Positions 58,104 through 64,000 of a stretch of DNA of 64,000 bases are shown here, one piece after another (position 1 is the stretch's first letter; each line of letters opens with the position of its first letter). The notes beneath the pieces were generated by a model that did no database searches, was not told the DNA's origin, and worked only from the letters and a program-made list of their open reading frames with translations. The DNA is from Adiantum capillus-veneris. Its lineage: Eukaryota > Streptophyta > Polypodiopsida > Polypodiales > Pteridaceae. The DNA lies in assembly GCA_014529385.2 (NCBI GenBank), contig CM043952.1, positions 55,404,619-55,468,618 on the forward strand, in the 5' to 3' direction. Both the position numbers and the translations under genes were made by a program.

Positions 58104-59480
58104 TGGCTGATAATAACCAAGAGAGTAGAATGAATATTGAAAACTTTGATTTTTCACATGAAGGTGCCAATGATGATGCCTCCATGTTTATTAATTATCT
58201 TGTCACTAGGTTGCAACAAGCTATGGGCAACCCATGTTTGCAAGCCGAAGTTACTCAACAACTTTGTGCTTAGATGTCCTCTTGATGAGACCCCCAAAAG
58301 AATACTCTCTCCCATACAAGAGGAAGAATCCAAAGAACGAGAAATTAATGAATCCCTAATTTCCTCCAAAGATGTGGCTCCATGAATATGGTGGACTAAA
58401 CGATCTCCAACTCCTCCCAAGAGGAAACGGTCAACCCACAGTCCTTCTCCTCATCACTCCGAAAGGGAAGAGAGGAAACAAAGGAAGAAAAGGACAAGAA
58501 AGAGGTCAGCCTCTTCTCCTTCTTCTTCACCTTCCTCCTCTTTCGATGAAATCTATGGCTATTCTCCTAGAGAATACAAGAGGGGAGGACATCGCAAATC
58601 TTACATGGCGAAGGTCACAAAAGCTCAAGAAGTTCAAAGATGGAGGCAAGAGTATGTCTTTTCTCACCTATGATGGCACCTTTGGTGCTATCGACAAAGT
58701 ATTGGCCTTCATCCAACAATATGATGCAGTCTTTGGAGAAAAGGTCTTCACGGAGTCCTCCAAGCTACGTCATGTAGCTATGCACTTCCAAAAATCTACT
58801 CCCCAAGAGTGGGATAGTCTTTGTGGCAATGAAAAGCCCCAAAGACATGGAAAACTCTATGAGTTTCCATCATGAAGCAATTCCTTGCAAGCGATGCAAA
58901 GGACAAAGTGCTTACCAAATGGCAGAGTTTGAAGCTTCTCCCCCATGAGTCTATCCACAAATATGTGGACAAGTTTTGAGATTTACATTTTAAGACTACT
59001 TTCTTTCAAAATATAGACTTCACTGAGCAAAAGCAACAATTATGTGCGGGATTACCTAAAGAAATGGCCACGTATGTCAACTCATAATGGTATGATTCTA
59101 TCACACAAGTAATTCACCACTCTATGGTTGCTTCGTGCATCAATTTTCAACAATGGGCTGAAGGGAATGCCAAGACCATGGAAAAAAAAGATCAAAATGA
59201 AGCAAAGGGGAAAAAAATTCTCAGAATTCTTCCCAAGGCAACTCTGTCAACAACAATGAAGCTAAGGAGAAATAAGTTTACAAGGCAATGATCGACTTTC
59301 TCTTGAGGAGCTAGAGTGTTATCGCAAATATAAACCGTGCTTCAAGTATGGGGAGCAAGGACAAGCCTATCGTGCTTGCCCTCAAAGAAATGTGCACAAT
59401 GAGCCCCCTATAGGCTCTATGGTTGAAGCTCCGAAAGAGGATTCTCATTGCCAAGAATTTCTCCTTTCCTATGCTTGGGA
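58104..59480 (+). pseudogene. Gypsy B gag
   Basis: After the start MADNNQESRMNIENFDF, an Arg/Ser-rich part is frameshifted. The capsid-like core at 58620-58875 reads FLTYDGTFGAIDKVLAFIQQ, LRHVAMHFQKSTPQEWDSL. The zinc knuckle near 59340-59385 reads CFKYGEQGQAYRAC, so the second Cys and the His ligand are lost. Gag would assemble the particle; stops near 58875, 58980 and 59090 interrupt it. Confidence 0.8.
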
Positions 59481-60037
59481 AAGATGCAAGAGCATGATGC
59501 CTTTATTTTTTTTGACCCTGGTCTAACTCACAACTTCATATCCATGGAGTTGACCACCAAGCTAGGCATACAAGCCACGAGATGGGAGATATATTGAAAG
59601 TCAATGGAGCTATCAAGGGACAAGACATCTTAGTTACTCCCTTAATTTGAAAATTGAGACTTGTTGTTCAAAGCTATGTGGACAAAGAGAATTTCTTTAT
59701 CTCCCCTCTCCAACATGAGGATGTTATCCTAGGGGCACCATGGTTCAACCGCATGACTGCCAACATGAAGTTCCCTGAAAGGAGAATCTACTTCACCTAC
59801 ACAAAAAAGATCATGTACATAAATGCTAATGAGTCGGCGAACATCGTATCCCTAGTAAATATGCTTGCTTTTGATAAGTCCATGAAAAGCTCTATTTTTG
59901 CATATATGATTTTTGTTAGAAAATCTATAAATGATTCTAATGTCTTCAGTAGCAATAAAGGGATTCAAGAGGAATTAGAGTTGTCTTATTTCCTAAATGG
60001 ATTCCAAGATGTTTTATTTGATGGAATCCCTAGCGAG
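59481..60037 (+). pseudogene. Gypsy B protease, truncated by element D
   Basis: Early text near 59510-59580 reads F-F-D-P-G-L-T-H-N-F-I-S-M-E-L-T-T-K-L-G, the region of the retropepsin site (here D-P-G instead of D-[ST]-G). The open frame at 59654-60043 includes DVILGAPWFNRMTANMKF. It ends in the RT linker at the point where element D begins. Confidence 0.8.
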
Positions 60038-60956
60038 TGTTAGGGGACGCCACGAGGGATGTCTATAGCATAGCGATCTGGCACTAACATAATTTCAATA
60101 CTTAGGGAAGTGACTCGGATGGGTAACGAAGACTCTTTGAGATCATCAATATCAAGAAGTAAACCTTAACAAGAAAACACAGTAACTCAACAAGAAAACC
60201 AACACTCAATGATCAGGGACATCTCGCTATGTCCTTTCTCATAACTCTAGGTCACCATGCCATTTTGTCACTCGAATAGACTCAAAATGCAATGAAAATT
60301 TAGGAGGAGGTCTAGGACACCTAGGAGCATTATCTAACCAGGTGTGGATGCAATCCAACAAAGGTACCAAAATCATGATCCATCATGAAAAAGGTCTTGA
60401 AAACTACAACAAAACTATCCAAAAATGTCGCCCTATGGTCTAAGAACACTCTTCTATGGTTAAAAAAACTATAAACACTGATTTAAGTACTCAAATCCGC
60501 AATTAAGTCTCACTAACGTGTAGTGACAAACCTCCACAAAACTAACAATGCTTACACTTAATTGAAAGAGCAAAGAGAGAGGAACACAATGCAAGTTTCA
60601 AAACTTAAATGTGATTACCCATTCATTAGCTGCAATGATTACAAGTTGGAGCACCTCGTAGCTTGAGCGTACGTACAAGAGAGCTCTTTTCTTCTCTCTA
60701 TAGATAAGCCTCCTTTCACATTAAAGTTATTGAACTTTATACCTAGGGCTTTATAAATGGCCATTGGCCGATTGGCTAGCTCACATGGAAATTTACAAAG
60801 GTCATTATGACAACATTACAACTCAGGGAATTGATCCACTACTTTGGAATCAAGATTTACACAGAGTATCACTACACTAGCTCTACAAAATAATAAACTA
60901 AAATATGTGGCTACCGGTCCGGCCAAATGGGCCCTCGTTCAATCTGTCTCCTAACA
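60038..60956 (-). repeat. 3' LTR of element D (919 bp)
   Basis: In sense it begins TGTTAGGAGACAG directly after the purine tract GGAAGGGAGAAA and ends GGCGTCCCCTAACA, so its ends form the inverted pair TGTTAGG(A/G)GAC. A TATA-like TTTATAAAGCC lies near 60755. The outer edge coincides exactly with the break in gypsy B's reading frame. Confidence 0.88.
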
Positions 60957-61171
60957 TTTCTCCCTTCCAAAATCGTGTCATCCATTGACACAACCTTGTA
61001 CAGTCTTTTCATAGGGTTGTCTTTAGCTTTGTCTTCAAGGTTGGTCCTCAGCTTGGAAAGTGCATTGTCATTGATGACACTCCCCCCTTCCTTGAGTGAT
61101 TCATATCTTCCATGTTGTTGATATGTGGTTTGATCTTTGATTTTTGAGGCAACTATTTTCTTGTTGTACAT
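60911..61171 (-). pseudogene. C-terminal reading frame of element D running into the LTR
   Basis: An 86-codon open stretch with NALSKLRTNLEDKAKDNPMK and VVSMDDTILEGRNVRRQIER, ending PIWPDR and a stop at 60911. The codons for L-E-G-R are the polypurine tract and the last 15 codons lie inside the LTR. No family was recognised. Upstream continuity to 61937 is broken by stops. Confidence 0.6.
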
Positions 61172-61538
61172 TCACATCTTTGTTGCCAATCTTAGCCGCC
61201 GTAAAGATGGATGTTGATGTGTTTGAGATTGTAGAACTAATCCTCTTTGTGGCGTGGACTTTATGATGGATTTTCTTTCAAGGTCCACTCCAATTTGAGT
61301 TTTCTACAATAGGTCACCAACATTGAAGCATTATGTGAGCTACTTTTGATTGTTGTTGATGACTCCCTTGTGGAATTTGTCATTGCTTGTCATTGTAGGC
61401 CATTTGTTGAATTGCCATTGTTTGATGGAGCATTATTGTCAACCTTGGAGATAAAAGATTCTCTTGATAAGCATATGGAAACCTGTAGTTTTTTCTCCAA
61501 GTCATTGTCGATTGATTTGGGTAGCCATTTCTTTATTG

Positions 61539-63060
61539 TTAATGTAGAAGGAATATATACAAGAAGTCAAGTATGAGGGTTTCAAGTAAGTTGGCATATT
61601 TTGGATCCTCTTGACTTGCTTGTCGTATGTTGACACTACTTTGTGAAACAAATCCTTCAACTCTAGTAGGGACTGATGTAGCCTTTGTGTTATTTCCCCT
61701 AAGAAGCGATTGTTGAGATGTGTGGGTTGTTTGTGTTTGTGTTTTCACAAGTGGTTTTGGAGCCCATCTTGCGTTTGGTCCTTGTGTGACCGTCTTTTTC
61801 ATTTTCTCATTTTGCTCGATGATTTGATGGACACTAGGCTTAGGTAGCCATAACTGATTGTTTTTTTTGTAGAAGCCCTGATTATGTAGTTGATGACGAG
61901 GTATCCATCTATAGATTGCAGCAAACTTGGTTGCCATTGCTTTTGTTGGCTATTGGTTATCTCTGCTTTCCTTTGGGTAGAAGCTTGTGCTGCATGATTT
62001 CTCTTGGTTGTTCTAGATTGAGCTACAACTTTCGGTAACCATATGTAGGAGTTACCTTAATAAAATCCTTGTGCTTCAAGTAGCTTAATTGGAATTAGCC
62101 ATTGCTTCTTTTGTGTTTGTTGGGTAGCTTGGCTAAGGTTTGACTTTGGTACCCAAAGTTGTCACATTGTTCGGTGCTTTGATGGTTGCTTTTGCCTTTT
62201 GTGGTAGTTATTTCTCTTGATTGAGTTGTTTTTCTTGTATTTATAGCTCCTCTTGCTCTTTGTATAACTCTTTGGTTGAGGCGAGTAGATCCAGGCTGTT
62301 ACTTTAGAATTTTTGGCCCAAACACTAGTGCTTCCTTGGAAGTAGCCCTGTGCAGTGATTGACTCGCTTGATGCTATCCACCCTGTCACCTTTTTTCTAT
62401 GTTGAATTTTTGTTTCATGTATCTAAACTGGGTCTTTGACTTGGATGTGCTCTTTGGATACTAGCACTTGGTTAATTCTCTTTGGCTTCTTTTGGATGCT
62501 TTTTTGTGATGGAAACTTTGATTGGTAGACTTTTTGCTTTGGTTTCCATTGCATTGTCAATGATTTGGCTCTTGATGTAGAGTCTTCATGGAAAGTTTGA
62601 TGGAAGCTCGTTGAGGGTAAAGTCATATTGAAAGGTTTATATACTTCAGTTTCTACCTTTGCTTTACCTTTTTCCGCAATGGTTGGCAATTTCTTTTCCG
62701 CATGGGCTTGAGAAGCTTCATGAAGTCTTATTCTTATTGTTATTGAAATAAGATGTTCCTCCAGCTTTCCATTAGGACTAGACTCTCCTTGATGTAATGG
62801 GATTCAATTATGTGGAAAGTATCCTTGTACTCCCCAGCTCCCAACTTGAGTACAACTTCTACCACTCCGAAGCTAGGAATTAGTGTTTTAGAACTTGTGT
62901 ACACTATCTCCTCTAGCTCTTTGATTTTTGGATTTACCATCATGATCCATGCTCCATAAGTAATTAGATGCTTTGTCGATTTTGGATCTATTACTTCTAA
63001 ACATGTGATTTTGAGTCCTATTTCTTTGCATATGCTGAATTTGATCGTCGTAGGAGACAT
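61539..63060 (-). pseudogene. Unclassified reading frames of element D between protease and 3' LTR
   Basis: Broken frames at 63060-62740 (IPSFGVVEVVLKLGAGEYKD), 62689-62423, 62389-62162 and 61937-61539. The last three are Lys/Gln/Ser/Thr-rich with a recurring W-x-P-K-like motif (NNQLWLPKPSV, NARWAPKPLV, LQWKPKQKV, and out of frame QLWVPKSNL). No catalytic motif is visible. The part at 63060-62740 could be a second protease-like fold, but this is only a guess from its beta-rich make-up. Confidence 0.5.
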
Positions 63061-63197
63061 TCGATCTTCTTCCTTATCCCAGTTTTGTCTTGATCTTGCA
63101 TTTGCTAAACAAGTGACGTTGAACTTGGAAGATTTTTTCCTTCATCTTGTTTCATTTGCGCTTTTTTTGAAGTCAAATTTGTTGAAACAACTTTTTT

Positions 63198-64000
63198 TTA
63201 TTCTTCAGGTATGTCAATGATGACATATTCTTGTGGTTGCTTTGCTTCCTTTGTTTGCACTTTGGCACCATGCTCCGTGATGTAGCTAGCTGTGCCACTT
63301 TTTCTGCTTTCACACTCACAAACCTTGTTAGCTTTCGTCAACACCTTTATCGTAAATACGGGAGTTATATCATAGCCATCTTTATCGCAAAATTTGGTGT
63401 TGGTTGCTTCATTTACACAGACGTCAATAGTTGCCAGTATTTGAACCCATCCAAATGGTTCAGATAACTCCTCTGGAAATGGTTCCTTAATGTAAGCTTC
63501 ATCTTCTACCAAACACTCTAGGATGCAAGCTTCCTTTCTAAGACTTACACTCTTGAGAGCTCCATACTTTCAAATATGTGGTTTGTTTTGCAACCAAGCA
63601 AGAACCTCATTTTCCTCTTTAGTTGTAGAGTGTAATTCTTCCCCGGGGTTTTTCTCTAAATCTCTATAACTATGATCTTTGACACTAATTTTTGTAGTGA
63701 CCTCTTTGTGTCTCAAGTATATATAGTCATAGCCCCATTCTTGTACCATTTTGAGTTGACACATTAATGGTCTACCCAATACGATATCAAAGTTGCTGCT
63801 TTTGTCAAAATTCATTATGGCAAGGTGTGCTCATACTCTATACCACACAAGGATACAATGATTTGTTCTAATATTCCGATAGGTTTCTCTATGTATCCAT
63901 CTACTATTTGTAATTTCAATGAGTTTTCCTAAGAGAAATTTTAACCATTTTTTCCATATTTCTTTGGTTGCAATGGCATTTTCTGCCCCACTATCTAATA
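63198..64000 (-). pseudogene. Element D protease and adjoining spacer
   Basis: LDSGAENAIATKEIWKKW (63945-63998) is the protease site. After frame changes 63815-63570 gives FDIVLGRPLMCQLKMVQEWGYDYIYL, its C-terminal part, and 63512-63198 gives KEPFPEELSEPFGWVQILATI, shared with gypsy C's spacer. Gag should lie to the right of the window. Confidence 0.83.

Larger units (their letters stand above)
58104..60037 (+). mobile_element. Ty3/gypsy retrotransposon B, 5' part (gag and protease), same family as A
   Basis: The plus-strand gag begins at 58104 (M-A-D-N-N-Q-E-S-R-M). The protease follows and the frame runs into ELSYFLNGFQDVLFDGIPSE at 60037, the linker before RT. There it is cut by the LTR end of element D (TGTTAGGGGACG at 60038). 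RT and integrase should resume right of D, beyond the window. Confidence 0.88.
60038..64000 (-). mobile_element. LTR retroelement D (gypsy C-like), nested in gypsy B, cut by the window edge
   Basis: Element D has a complete 3' LTR (60956-60038), a polypurine tract (complement of 60957-60969), and minus-strand coding remnants up to 64000, where the protease site LDSGAENAIATKE lies. Protease-downstream text matches gypsy C. No RT, RNase H or integrase is found between the protease and the 3' LTR; instead there is about 2.5 kb of other reading frames. D therefore looks like a pol-deleted derivative. Confidence 0.82.

Noticed and set aside
60911-64000. Integrated pararetrovirus (caulimovirid) instead of an LTR element
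   Set aside because: A complete LTR with inverted TG...CA ends and a polypurine tract, plus similarity to gypsy C, explains it; no movement-protein or other virus-specific text was seen.

Overview
The window is nuclear DNA of a land plant with a large, repeat-rich genome. The evidence is Ty1/copia and Ty3/gypsy retroelements, two LINEs, an En/Spm (CACTA) transposon with Tnp2-type protein domains, several small foldback elements and very long (CT)n tracts. The density of old nested retroelements and (CT)n arrays would suit a fern or another large-genome plant, but nothing here fixes the species. No rRNA, tRNA, CRISPR array or prokaryotic operon was seen. Almost every protein-like reading frame is a relic with stops and frameshifts.

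Layout. 1-1440: minus-strand copia protease/integrase fragment. About 2000-10440: minus-strand gypsy element (A) with a three-knuckle gag, protease, RT, RNase H and integrase, a possible extra 3' reading frame, and two small elements inserted in or just after its protease region. 10440-11780: no gene. 11782-17700: degenerate CACTA transposon (minus) with a Tnp2-like gene and a second TNPA-like gene. 17740-19350: tandem repeats and microsatellites. 19856-24092: non-autonomous LTR element (X, plus). About 24100-27744: LINE A (minus). 27820-34200: dispersed repeats, a foldback element family in single copies and in a 518-bp tandem array, and a decayed gene copy. 33254-34745: the best candidate host gene of the window, three exons, minus strand, about 210 residues, no family recognised. 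35314-37088: a second, complete small LTR element (Y, minus) with a 5-bp target duplication. 37100-41740: several copies of dispersed repeat blocks, one carrying a 218-bp hAT-like element with an 8-bp target duplication and an identifiable empty site. About 41740-45250: LINE B (minus). 46165-55235: gypsy element C (minus) next to an LTR-like fragment. 55450-56720: about 280-bp tandem repeats, each with a 22-bp near-palindrome. 56975-60037: 5' part of gypsy element B (plus), same family as A. 60038-64000: element D (minus), whose complete 919-bp 3' LTR abuts B's coding sequence, so D is nested in B and runs off the right edge.

The strongest novel leads are: (1) the uncharacterised three-exon gene with its decayed paralogue 4.5 kb away; (2) the foldback family whose GC-rich core is lost by an exact 76-bp deletion between two copies of a 14-bp palindrome, and which has been amplified as a tandem array; (3) elements X and Y, which share LTR ends, an initiator-tRNA primer site and a (CT)n tract just after it, but carry interiors of about 3.9 and 1.5 kb without recognised retroviral domains; (4) element D, whose last reading frame crosses the polypurine tract into its own LTR; and (5) catalytic-residue losses in both LINE reverse transcriptases.
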